Shown here: piece after piece, positions 34,527 to 44,347 of the stretch
How the letters are laid out: each line of letters begins with the position of its first letter
How positions within the stretch are numbered: position 1 is the stretch's first letter
Assembly: GCA_023213315.1 (NCBI GenBank)
Contig: JAKCPI010014841.1
Span: 1-64,000, forward strand
Source of the DNA: Euborellia annulipes
Lineage: Eukaryota; Arthropoda; Insecta; Dermaptera; Anisolabididae
DNA: 64,000 nt
Direction: 5' to 3'
Position numbers and translations under genes: made by a program
Notes under the pieces: generated by a model
Databases searched by the model: none
What the model was told of the DNA's origin: nothing
Seen by the model: only the letters and a program-made list of their open reading frames with translations

Positions 34527-34772
34527 AGCTTAGGTAGAGTAACCATAATTTATTGAGGCCTAATCCGGACAGACGACTACCGGGTGGTCTGGGGGGTATG
34601 GAAAAATTTTTGAAAAATTAGGCACTGAAATTTGCGTTTTTAGCTATCCTGGGTCGTGAAAAATATTATCAAACTTAGCTTGATTTAACTAGTTGTTTCT
34701 TGATGGCTGGATATTATGATATGAGGATGCGTTACAAGGGCAGCCAAGGCGAAAAATAAAACAAAAATCCAT

Positions 34773-34821
34773 TTTTTGTCGACGTTTCGAGTGCCGATCG
34801 CACTCTTCATCAGGACAAAAA
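34773..34821 (-). ncRNA. Hammerhead-ribozyme-like motif (left arm)
   Basis: Mirror of the motif at 34983-35031, reading on the minus strand: TTTTTGTC, CTGATGA, A, GAGTGC-loop-GCACTC, GAAA, CGTC, GACAAAAA. All paired positions are identical to the right arm. Confidence 0.6.
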
Positions 34822-34982
34822 TGATGTCAATTCGTCAGGTCGTTTGACATGGCAGTATAGCAACGTTTTAACCATTTTTACATTTACTTGAAGTCTCTAG
34901 TATTTCGAGGTCTTCAAGTAAATGTAAAAATGGTTAAAACGTTGCTATACTGCCATGTCAAACGACTGACGAATTGACATCA

Positions 34983-35031
34983 TTTTTGTCCTGATGAAGA
35001 GTGCGATCGGCACTCGAAACGTCGACAAAAA
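34983..35031 (+). ncRNA. Hammerhead-ribozyme-like motif (right arm)
   Basis: Stem I TTTTTGTC (34983-34990) pairs perfectly with GACAAAAA (35024-35031). CTGATGA is at 34991-34997, followed by an extra A. Stem II GAGTGC (34999-35004) pairs with GCACTC (35010-35015). GAAA is at 35016-35019, then CGT and C at 35023 in the cleavage position. ACGT (35019-35022) is self-complementary. This is the cleanest instance: every helix is perfect and the two conserved core strings are present. Self-cleavage is inferred from architecture only. Confidence 0.62.
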
Positions 35032-35289
35032 ATAGATTTTTGTTTTATTTTTCGCCTTGGCTGCCCTTGTAACGCATCCTCATATTAGCTTGATTTATAA
35101 TACAAGATTATTGGGTATTATTGGGTTAATAAATTACAAGTTTATTATAATTAAGCCTTTTTAATAAGGCGCGGGGTAAATTTGGCCACGTTTTCGGTTC
35201 ATATTAGTAAAATCTGGACATTTCTCAGATCCGGACGCCAAACTGGACAGGTATTCCAAATTCGGACGTCTGGTAACCCTAAGCTTGGG

Positions 35290-36226
35290 TAACCCTCAAC
35301 TTTGGTTGGGTTCCGAAGATTATGTAATAAATTTTATGGAATCCACTATTATTTTTAATTATATTGAAATAATCTGAGGTCATTATTATAGGAAAAGCAA
35401 TCCAGTTTTTTGCCATAGCCATTGAATTAATTCTGACAGATATTTATTTCACCACTTAGCTTCAAATGTACCCTAGTATTTTGTAGAATGAATGACTCAA
35501 ACATTAATAAATTTTATGCTCTGAAGATGAGTGGAGCTTGAAATGTCGGCAGAATAAATTAAGTAACTGAGAACAAATATCAACTACTATGTGCCAATGG
35601 TTCGAGCCATAAAATCATATTAACTATCAATTAATTTAAATAAATTAAACTATATATAGATCTTATTGAATAAATAGGCATCTATAAGAGAAGATTCTAT
35701 AATTATGAACTTATTTTGAATTTCTAATGTTTAAGATAATTGACGGATTTCAAAGTTTAATGATGTCAGGCACATCGTATTTACTTTATATTTTAATTAA
35801 ATTAAATTAAATTTTAGTTTAGTAATTCCTATATAATTTAATTCCCTTAACCATAACGCATATTATGCACAATGATCTAAATTTATTATAAACATAATAT
35901 TAATGCACTTAACATTTGACAAAGTCAGAATGGAATCTACACCCTCTCTCTCTCAAAACATAAAAGCTCTTGTCATTCTTCAAAACGACTAGGCATAAAA
36001 TGCAATATTAATTACAATAAAATGTTGGAGGCCTATAGTTTTTATAGAAATATACGAAAAGTTGATCTAGATATTTATCTCAGAAGTTAGTCAAATAGAC
36101 GGAAATACATCGAACAAGATAATATTAATAAAAAATGTTCTAAACCCCCAATATCGCGCCGTATATATTAAAACGTTTAAGTTTAAATACTTCCTTTTCA
36201 CAAGTAAATGTGCTTTTAATGAAATG
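35290..36226. other. Hammerhead-like remnant, otherwise no gene
   Basis: At 35511-35560 a decayed module reads TGCT, CTGAAGA, T, GAGT-GGA-GCTT, GAAA, TGTC, GGCA, with stem I extended by A/T pairs. The remaining sequence is AT-rich. Confidence 0.4.
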
Positions 36227-36328
36227 TACCATCAAGAGAAAAGATATTGGACAATATGGCGGCTACCTACCATAAGGCTCAAATGCCAGGTAGCCGCCAT
36301 ATTGTCCAATATCTTTCTCTTGATGGTA
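36227..36328. repeat. 102-bp near-perfect palindrome flanked by TA
   Basis: Left arm CCATCAAGAGAAAAGATATT, GGACAATATGGCGGCTACCT. The right arm is the mirror with one base deleted. The loop is about 18 bp. TA lies at both outer edges, compatible with a Tc1/mariner-like MITE or a simple inverted duplication. Confidence 0.75.
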
Positions 36329-37524
36329 TATATCAGCTTATATTGAATTAGAATTGTAAAAATTAAATTAAATATCTTTTGGCCAAATTAAATTTTAATA
36401 AAAAAAATTTGAGTACTTATTTGTAAGTATATTTATTTTAAGAAAAAAAAAAGTTTGTTCCCCCCCCCTCCAAGAAAAAGTTGAAATGATGCCACCGATA
36501 ACTAATCGCTAAATTTAAATAATTAATCTTTTTCAAAAATAAAATTTTTTTTTATTGATTTTCTTTTTAAAAATATTTCTTTGTTTTTTTGATCTTATCC
36601 AAATACATTTTGGGGTTAATAAATGAAAGAAGATTTAAAATGTCTGTCTTGATATTCTTATTTTATCGTAAAAATAAACAAAGAAAATCCCTTCAAGCTA
36701 CGTGTTAAAATCCTCTATATAGTTTAAAAACTTTTGTATAAGAGTTAAAAAGAATAAACCATTCAAAAGGTTAAAAAAAAAAAAAACTTTAAAACTTTCA
36801 TTTGTTATACTAATCCAAGTAGAAAACTTGACTAAATAGCAAGGCGTTAATTTTTTGGAGAAAAAGTTACAGGTATGAATAAAAAGAATGTTTGACCAGT
36901 CTAATCTGTGTCTTTAACAATCATCATTGTTAAAATTCCAACATAAGGGAAATAAAAAAAAAAATGTTTGCATCTTTTGTCCAAAACAAGAATGATATCT
37001 TTTTCTTTTAATTACTTAACTTGAAGATTTTTTTTTAAATCAATTAATCCCACTTTGTTAAACTAGCAACGTTAATTTTTTCCTCGGATTTTTTCTATTA
37101 AAAAAAAAATTCAACTGTTTGTTTCTCGTCCCATTTCCTCCTCTGTTTTTGAGTCGCGCCCTCTGTTTGTCTATTACCCTGGGCCATCATCGCTTGACCG
37201 CGCCCTTCCCACCCCTAGAGCTCGTATTTGTCAAGTGGAAAGCATATTTTTCTGACAAATTTTTATTTAATTTAAATTTACCAATTTTTAATATAACCAA
37301 AGCTTGGAATTTTTTTTTTCTGATTATAGGAAGAAATTCATTAATAATTCTAATTAAGTGATCAATATTGCACACCCTTGTACTTGACCGGCGCAGTACT
37401 CCCGCTTATAAACTTAATTTGAAAGAAAAATTGACAAATATTTTATTATAGTGTCCTGATATCTTTATTGATTATGAATTTTCGTAGCAAAGGAAACTAA
37501 AACCTTCCTACGACTGATGGTAGT
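36329..37524. other. No gene seen
   Basis: AT-rich. 37120-37230 is GC-richer (GAGTCGCGCCCTCTG, GACCGCGCCCTTCCC) without a recognised family. Confidence 0.45.
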
Positions 37525-37788
37525 TTCCTAGAGATGGAAGAAAATGCAGTCAAGATTATTTTCTAATACAATATTTATTAAGAGCTACGTTTCGGCTTTG
37601 ATTAAAGCTATCATCAGAGCTGTTAGTTGTCATTATACACAAATATTATTTTTCACTGTATTCTGAATAAATTTTTTAGAGAGTTCATTCCTTCCTATAA
37701 CAAAAATTCAACCTCGGTCACGAATAAGAAGACAACAACTAACAGCTAAAGTTTAAAGCCGAAACGTCACTTATTGATAAATAGGGGT

Positions 37789-37861
<73 letters not shown>

Positions 37862-37900
37862 CTATTAAAGAAAAAACCTTGACTGTATTTTCTTCGAATC
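37525..37900. repeat. Foldback element interrupted by a poly-G tract
   Basis: Outer arms GAAGAAAATGCAGTCAAG (37530) and CTTGACTGTATTTTCTTC (37878) are inverted copies, as are the inner arms TACGTTTCGGCTTTGATTAA (37587) and TTTAAAGCCGAAACGTCA (37753). A G-rich homopolymer separates the right inner and outer arms. The left arm at 37581-37624 holds a minus-strand hammerhead-like core (CTGATGA, TAGCTTT-AATC-AAAGCC, GAAACGTA) with imperfect stem I. Confidence 0.7.
37786..37861 (+). repeat. Poly-G tract of about 75 bp
   Basis: Essentially G throughout, interrupted by T at 37790 and GGAGGA near 37820. It is the longest homopolymer in the window and a potential G-quadruplex former. Its true length may be uncertain because such tracts assemble and sequence badly. 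Confidence 0.85.
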
Positions 37901-39153
37901 CTTTAAAATAAGGTGTAGTTTTTACCGACCACCCACTTTTGTACCTCTGTTAGTAGTAACATAAGTAGAGAAATAACTTAGTTTTATAAAAGAAAAAAAG
38001 AAATTTAAATACAAACACTAAACAATTTTATGAAACCTAATGAAAATGTTTTTAAATATTGCTTCAAAATCTTTTAAACATTATTTCAATAATATTCCAT
38101 TTTAATGTTTTTAAAAAGTCATTTAATTAAAAAAAATAAAGTAGGTTCTTTATCGGACATAACTTTAGTGCCCACTAGTGGATGGTAGGGGATCAGGTTG
38201 ACTAGCACTGCTTTAAAACAAATGTTGAGATCACTAAAACAAGGCTGTGTTATGAAAGCAAATAAATGGACTGGAGTAATTGAGTAACAAAAATAAAAAC
38301 TTTATATTTTATAGTCGTCGTTTCGAGTGTTCGTCACTCTCATCTTCAGGGTGAAAAAATATTCAAAAAAGTACAGTTGCAAGCCAAGGTACTGATTATT
38401 TCTACCATGTTTATATTTTTTATAATGTATATGCCTATATAACAAATAATTCTTAAACCTCACCATTGAATTGAGTCTAAAAAAGTTTATTTTTCATCCT
38501 GGCTGCTCAATTTGAAAAAGATTCTCCATCTCATTTGTCAACGTTTTTTTTTTTTTTTTTTTTCATTTTTAAGGTAGAATGATAAATTTGTAATTAGAGT
38601 AAGTAAAGAGAGTTGAATATTTAAATGTAAAATGCTTGAATTTCATTGTTTAAACTTTATTTGAAGAGAGCATAAAACGTTTCAGTTTTTTACCTGATGC
38701 TCCTTTGTAATTATACACTGAAGAAAGGAAAATGGAAATTAAAATAGTAGCACTTTTGATTAATTTATTTTAGAAAGATAAAAAAAAAATGTAATTCTTT
38801 TTCATATCCTCAATAGTTTATTGTAATAGAAATCAGTGTAGTATACATGTAATCTGATTTAAATTCGACCAATCCAAGGTATTTTGAATGAATTAATTAA
38901 ATTTGCTATTGAAATTAATATTCAATCACTCAGAGGTCAAATCTCAATGGGGATTATGATTTAACAAGGGAATGGAATTGTTACAGATCTATTTATATAC
39001 TCCTCTTATTAATTTCAGACCCCTTTTGATTCTATTTATCAAACAAACAATATCCCTTTAAATGATATACAGTATGTATATTCCAAAGTTTTCAAAATCA
39101 GTAGTAAGAAAGAATCTGGTTAATCATTATTGACAGCATTGTTTTATTAAGGA
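37901..39153. other. Decayed hammerhead-like modules, no gene
   Basis: 38310-38362 on the minus strand reads CTGAAGA, TGAGAGTG-loop-CACTC, GAAACGACG. 38655-38705 on the minus strand has GAGCAT and ATGCTC around CTGAAACGTT. The rest is AT-rich with a T run at 38546-38564. Confidence 0.4.
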
Positions 39154-39165
39154 AGAATCCTGTTG

Positions 39166-39393
39166 CCCACGGGCTTGGTTTAGTTGGTAGCGTGTCTACC
39201 TTCTATACCGAACGTCGCGGGTTCTGACCCCAGGCAGTCCGATGATTTTATTTAAGCCATTTGGATACCAAATGGCTTAAATAGAAATGCCTGGACCCCC
39301 AATAGATATTATAAATAATAACGGTTATCGTCAAAGTCTTAAATGGTCTAAGTTGCCGTATTGTATGGTGTGTATGTGTGTGTGAGAAAAAAA
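39166..39393 (+). mobile_element. SINE family 1 copy
   Basis: CCCACGGGCTTGGTTTAGTT, CTACCTTCTATACCGAACG, GGGTTCTGACCCCAGG, a perfect hairpin TTATTTAAGCCATTTGG / CCAAATGGCTTAAATA, CCTGGACCCCC, ACGGTTATCGTC, and a short A tail. The duplication is agaatcctgttg / agaattctgttg (39154-39165, 39394-39405), 11 of 12 identical. Confidence 0.92.
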
Positions 39394-39416
39394 AGAATTC
39401 TGTTGTAAATAGATTA

Positions 39417-39460
39417 GCGGTTCTCACTCAAACTATGGTCCGCGGCCAGACACAACAATT
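39417..39460. mobile_element. Possible hAT end fragment
   Basis: AGCGGTTCTCACTCAAACTA then GGTCCGCGGCC resembles the end of the CAGCGGTTCCC hAT type found whole at 42971. No partner end was located. Confidence 0.35.
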
Positions 39461-39507
39461 TATAAGATTTAAACTTTCGACCGTTGGTTCTCGTTGAAAC
39501 ATTTTGT

Positions 39508-39629
39508 AAATCAAACACTAGGTTATTTGTTTCAAAGGTTTAATTAAAAAATTAACACTTAATACTTATTAGAAGTGTTAATTTTTATTTAAAAAAAACC
39601 TTTGAAACAAATAACCTAGTGTTGGATTT
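39508..39629. repeat. 122-bp palindrome
   Basis: AAATCAAACACTAGGTTATT and TGTTTCAAAGG pair with CCTTTGAAACAAATAACCTA and GTGTTGGATTT; AATTAACACTT pairs with AAGTGTTAATT near the centre. No duplication is evident. Confidence 0.75.
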
Positions 39630-39634
39630 GTATA

Positions 39635-41640
39635 TTTAATTTTAATTTAAAACAATTTATATTTTAATTAATCAAAATTGAAAATTTATTTAAACTTATT
39701 TTTCTTTCTAAATTAATTTTCTGATTGAAATAGATGTAAAGAATTACCTAGAGAATGGGTAACAATTAAACAATTTTTTGCCAATCAAATTTTTTAGACT
39801 AAAAAATCTCTCGTTCATGATACTAAATATAAAGTCATATAGTAGGCCTTTACAAATTACATTAAATTAATTTAATTAATTAATTACAAAAAATAACAAT
39901 GAAACTCATCTATTTCAACCTCAAACCCACCTGAGTAAGAGAAAAATTGAGAAATTAATCTAGGGAATAAAAAGTAAGTGATAGCAGATCTAACGTTTTC
40001 CAGACCACTGCTTTTACCGATTACCGACTACAGACTACCAAGAGTTAGTAGCCTTTAAATATGAAAGTTATATATAAAATTTATAAAGCATGAAACGTTT
40101 TTAGCAAATAAAATGTTAAGTTATACGAATATATTCCATTAGAATTCGTTAAATAGAAATAAATATAAATGAATTTGCATGCAAAAAAATTATTAAATGA
40201 AAAATTAAAATGAAAATTTATTGATGACAAAACGCGTTGTGTTTTTAGTCTTATGGCGGGTCATTAAACAACATAAAATCTACATATTCATAAATTTGAA
40301 AATCTATTATATTTTTTGCCAAAATACCAAATGGGCTGATCCTTTTGTTTCGTTATCTGTTTAAATAAGCCTTCACTAAATACGTTTTGCTCTTTCATCA
40401 ATCGATTGTGAATTTTCCTCCATCAATAGTCAATAACGTTAATTATTATGCTAATAAACAATAGGATGGTGTTGGGTGTGTAAATCAAACGCTCATTATG
40501 GGTCACTCTCCGTATATTTGCAGCCAATCAGGTTAACAGGAGGAGTGGGAGATTTATCGCCAGGGTTGAATTCCCTCCACAAACCCAGAGATTTACGTTA
40601 ATGTCCCTTAGTTGGTTGGTTATTCACCCTTATCTATCTTATGTGGTTTATTTTCTGAAATTACTCCATGTTTATTATTTTTAAAATGATTTATATTCTA
40701 TAAATTAAAAAGGTTTCCTTCGTAAAGGTCATTTTTGGTTGAAGGAGGAAGGGGAGGGGGGGGGGGTCACAAAAGCAAGAAGGGCTGCCAACGAAAGTTG
40801 AAATAAATGAATTCTGCACTAACACGCACACACTACTACAATGGGCGTATTTTTCTGTGCCATAGTTCTAGCGAACCAATAAAACATCGACAAAGGAAAG
40901 AGGAAAGAAAAAAACGAACTGGAAGAAAGAAATTTTAGTTCGTGATTTGTTGGTCAGCTGACGAGTTCATCTCGTTCTTTTTTTTTACTTTTTCTTATTT
41001 TTGACAGTAAAAAGACACTTCAAATGCGTGAAATATGTGGAGTCTAAAAAGAAAATTTATCCTTCAATTACTTTAATTCATTATTTCACGGGAGCGACGT
41101 TTCGCAGAACAAGAAAAAAGAAAACGGAAAATAATTGTTTTCTATACCATTCAATTCCCAATATGTAGCCTACTATCTCTGCAAGTAAAGATAAATGATA
41201 AATTGAAGAGGTCTGCTGCAGATAGTGCTATCCAACAATTATGACAAACCCGACTTTTCAGCACCATCAATTGACCAAAGGTCTGTACTAAATGTACAAT
41301 TTGTTTCTCAGCCTGATATTTCCATTAGAGTGCTCTGACAGTAGCAAACAAACAAACTTCCTATTGGTGTTTTGTTTGTTTCCAAAGTTTAAAATTGAAA
41401 TATCTCAGAACTATATAGTTGTGTGTTAGCACTTTCTGCTCCCGATCCCTTCAATTGAAATGTGAGAAAGTAATTGTTGGATAAATAATATTTAGTAACT
41501 GGTCCTTAGACGAGACGTTGAGATAATGTCAATATATATTTACAAGCCAAAAGAAATAATTCAAATTATTTAAATGAATTGAATACCAATAATAAATAAA
41601 TACAAGTAGGTGGGTTAAATAAAATTACTAGTTTTTCGGT
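39635..41640. other. No gene seen; mildly GC-richer 40480-40960
   Basis: 40480-40960 contains CCAAT-like boxes (GCCAATCAGG at 40525, AACCAATAAA at 40875) and is less AT-rich than its surroundings, but I see no coding frame or other promoter signal. 41090-41115 has GCGACGTTTCGCAG, an isolated half of a hammerhead-like module. Confidence 0.35.
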
Positions 41641-41649
41641 AATTTGTAT

Positions 41650-41702
41650 AAGATTTAAAGTTTCGGCCACTCATTCTGCGGCCTTCTTCAGTCACTCAGC
41701 GT
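41650..41702 (-). ncRNA. Hammerhead-like module, decayed
   Basis: Minus strand: CTGAAGA, A, GGCC-loop-GGCC, GAAA, CTTT. Stem II is perfect but the ACGT palindrome and stem I are lost. It fits a dead copy of the same architecture. Confidence 0.3.
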
Positions 41703-41710
41703 ACTACATT

Positions 41711-42962
41711 TAGCTATCTACATTCCGAACTGAAATAAGAACCTGGGTTGGTTGAAGTTGTAATGGATTTTACAACTTCACTGCCCTCTGGGCTGGAATC
41801 GAAATGAAATGTGTTCTGATTTCAGCACTGAATGTGATTGAAAGCTCAAATAGATGGGTTTTGTTCAAAGAATAAAAATTTTGCATAGTAAATTAAAAGT
41901 AAAAATATATCAAGTTAGCCTATTTAAATATAAACGATATTATTAAACCATACTATAAAAAACTTTTTTTTTTAAATAATGTAGATTATATTCTGCATGT
42001 ATATTTTATAAATCAAAATATATTCCGTAAAATTAGTTAGTCAGCCACAAAAGCTGAAATCGAAGCAGCTAATTATATATGATATTCTAACCCATGTTTT
42101 TAAACGAAATATTGACTCGAGAATTATTTTGGAAACTCCCACCTATTTCCAATAAAAGTTAATAAGAAAAAAAAACTTTTTTTTTTAAGATCTCGATTCA
42201 TACTCATCAATCAAATTTTTGAAATGTCGAATTCGGTATCATAACAAAACTTTGCTCTTCTCTCTGTCAGTAAAAAGATATTGATTTGACTGAATATTCA
42301 AATAAAGAGCGATGAGAGGGCAAAAAAGACTTACAGAGATGTTTCTAAATTTACTAAGATATGTTAATTTTAGAGAAGCCAATGGGATTAAGTCATCTTA
42401 CGTTCAAAACTCAGCCTCAAAAAAGACTAGAGGTAAAACTTTTAGCCTGAAGAAAGAGGGAAACCATTACACCATAATCCTAAACAAATTCCTCTTCCGA
42501 ATAACAAGATGTCAGCATTTATAAGGTACTGGGGTTTAAAATTAAAAAAAAAAATTTTGACTGGTCTACGTCTTACGATAGGCCACCGAAATAAGATCCT
42601 ATCGAAATTCAGGATATTGCAATCGTTTATTTATTATTAAAACGAATCGATAACTAGAGACACTCACTCTTGTCTGTAATTATCTGACAAACTAACTTTC
42701 TTAATTGCATGTTACGAGCAAAAAGAGAACAAAGTGTAATATGAAACATACGTTTATTATTAATATATCGTTATTTTAAAACATGTTTTCTTTAAGAATG
42801 AAATCCAGTCAAAAAAAACTTATTTAATTCGTCAAAGCATAATTTTGTTTTCTATTATATTTTATTTGAATTTATAATCAACATTTTGGAGGCAAATTGT
42901 TGGGCAAAAAATAAGATCATATGAACAAGGTAGTGATATAGAGACCGAAATGTCGACAATTA
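41711..42962. other. No gene seen
   Basis: AT-rich; the frame at 42312-42524 lacks any recognisable domain. Confidence 0.45.
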
Positions 42963-42970
42963 ATATAGTT

Positions 42971-43152
42971 CAGCGGTTCCCAACCCGTGGGCCGCGGGAT
43001 GATTGGAACTGGGCCGTGGATGTCTAAGGAATGATAAAAATTATATATAGTAACCTTCCAGAACATTTATATATGTATATAGGCTATATATATACACTGG
43101 GGCTCAGGGTTTTAAAAGCGGGCCGCACTTCAAAAAAGGTTGGAAACCGCTG
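42971..43152. mobile_element. hAT-type MITE (CAGCGGTTCCCAACC ends)
   Basis: CAGCGGTTCCCAACCCGTGG ... AAAGGTTGGAAACCGCTG with a perfect 8-bp duplication atatagtt at 42963-42970 and 43153-43160. The subterminal GGGCCGCGGG / GCGGGCCGC is the classic Charlie-like hAT arrangement. 182 bp, no coding capacity. Confidence 0.93.
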
Positions 43153-43255
43153 ATATAGTTTATTTCTTTTATTAACTAGCTGATTCGTATCTGGCCGACC
43201 TTACAGTCATTATTATTAATCATTTATTTGTTAAGAATTAGATTATTTAGAAAAA

Positions 43256-43764
43256 CAAAAATCTGGTGTGACTTGTCGCACAGCACACAACTTTTTCTTA
43301 CCTTCTGCCATTATTATTAATTAAGTAAGTAAGTATTAAGTAATCGAGAGTTGTGTTCTGTGCTTGTCACACCAGATTTTTTCTGTCGACATATTTATTT
43401 TTTTTCTACCAATATATTAGAATTCAAGATGTAAAATTTATAAACATGGGAAAATATTTATATTTTGTTAACATGACAACCATTTCTCCACTTTCCTATG
43501 AAGAACAAGAATAAAGTGTGCTTCAAACAATTTTCAGGGCCAACAACCTCCTAGCTCTTTTGGTTCTTAAGATATTTTCTTCACAGACACACACACAGTC
43601 AGAGAGACAGTTGCGAAAGTTGCGAAAATCACTTTTTTGGATTCAGGGAACTCAAAACATGTATGTATATCCATCAAAATCTCTACATCGTATTTTTGAC
43701 ATGAAATCATTACTTTCTCTCTTTATATATTAACATATATAGAGGTAAGAGAAAGTAAAAATGA
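43256..43764 (+). repeat. Repeat family A with both terminal hairpins
   Basis: The 5' palindrome AAAAATCTGGTGTGACTTGT ... CTTGTCACACCAGATTTTTT is enlarged by an ATTATTATTAATTAAGTAAG insert. Then the body, with an internal deletion after AAGTGTGCTTCAAACAATTT. The 3' hairpin TACTTTCTCTCTTTATATAT ... GGTAAGAGAAAGTAAAAA closes it. This is the only copy here with both ends recognisable and no large insertion. Confidence 0.82.
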
Positions 43765-44089
43765 AATGTTTAGAGCGATTTTTATGCAAACTGTCTTATC
43801 AGAAAACGTTTAAGAGTAAACTTCAAAAAATTAATCTAGGGAAAATGTAAAGGCCATCGAAAATAATAACCTAATTTAAATACCCAAACATTTATTTAAA
43901 AAATAACATTAATCAGATAACAGATTTAATTTTATGCTAATAATAAACAAAAAAGTGCTTCATAAAATTTATTAAATTATATTTAATAGTTTTAAATTCT
44001 TGTATAATTAAGATATAAAAATCCAGCACGCATTAAAAAAGTATTGATAAGGAATCTTTAAATACGTAATAAAGTAAAGATGGCCAGGA
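43765..44089. other. No gene seen
   Basis: AT-rich spacer. Confidence 0.45.
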
Positions 44090-44347
44090 TTTTTTTTTTT
44101 TTATTTTTTTAAAAACACTCACACTTTTTTCTGATTCACACTCACACTCACACACATTCACACAGTCTTTTCGGCAACTCTGGCCATATAAGACTTTTTA
44201 CAATAACCGTTATTTGAATTATGTATTTGGGCTCCATGCATTTTTATTTAAGCCATTCAAATGGCTTAAATAAAATCATCGGACTTCCTGGGTCCGCGAC
44301 CCTTGGTATTCAAGGCAGGGGCGCTACCAACTACTCCAAGTCCGAGG
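44090..44347 (-). mobile_element. SINE family 1, full length
   Basis: Poly-T, ACTCACACTTTTTTCTGATT, ACACAGTCTTTTCGGCAACT, ACAATAACCGTTATT, a hairpin TTATTTAAGCCATTCAAATG, then CGGACTTCCTGGGTCCGCGA and GGGGCGCTACCAACTACTCC. The head is variant (CCGCGACCCTTGGTAT), shared with the shortened copies at 62.1 and 63.1 kb. No duplication was recognised. Confidence 0.85.

Larger units (their letters stand above)
34688..35085. repeat. Near-perfect palindrome (foldback) with two hammerhead-like motifs
   Basis: Arms of about 180 bp: 34719-34900 (ATATGAGGATGCGTTACAAG ... AATGTAAAAA in mirror) and 34905-35085 (ending CTTGTAACGCATCCTCATAT). The centre is GAAGTCTCTAGTATTTCGAG. A 12-bp direct repeat tagcttgattta (34676-34687, 35086-35097) may be its target-site duplication. 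The left side has an extra 31 bp absent from the right. The arms differ at only a few positions. Confidence 0.88.
34535..35281. mobile_element. hAT-type element carrying a foldback insertion
   Basis: Ends TAGAGTAACCAT and GGTAACCCTA, with subterminal CCGGACAGACGAC and TTCGGACGTCTGG, the known TAGGGTTACCA-type hAT end. The flanking 8 bp are agcttagg (34527-34534) and agcttggg (35282-35289), 7/8 identical. Only about 350 bp belongs to the hAT; the rest is the nested palindrome. No transposase. Confidence 0.75.

Noticed and set aside
38655..38705. Hammerhead with GAGCAT/ATGCTC stem I
   Set aside because: The CTGANGA core is absent, leaving only GAAACGTT and flanking pairing.
40480..40960. Promoter with CCAAT boxes
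   Set aside because: CCAAT strings alone in moderately AT-rich DNA are not enough; no start, CpG cluster or exon.
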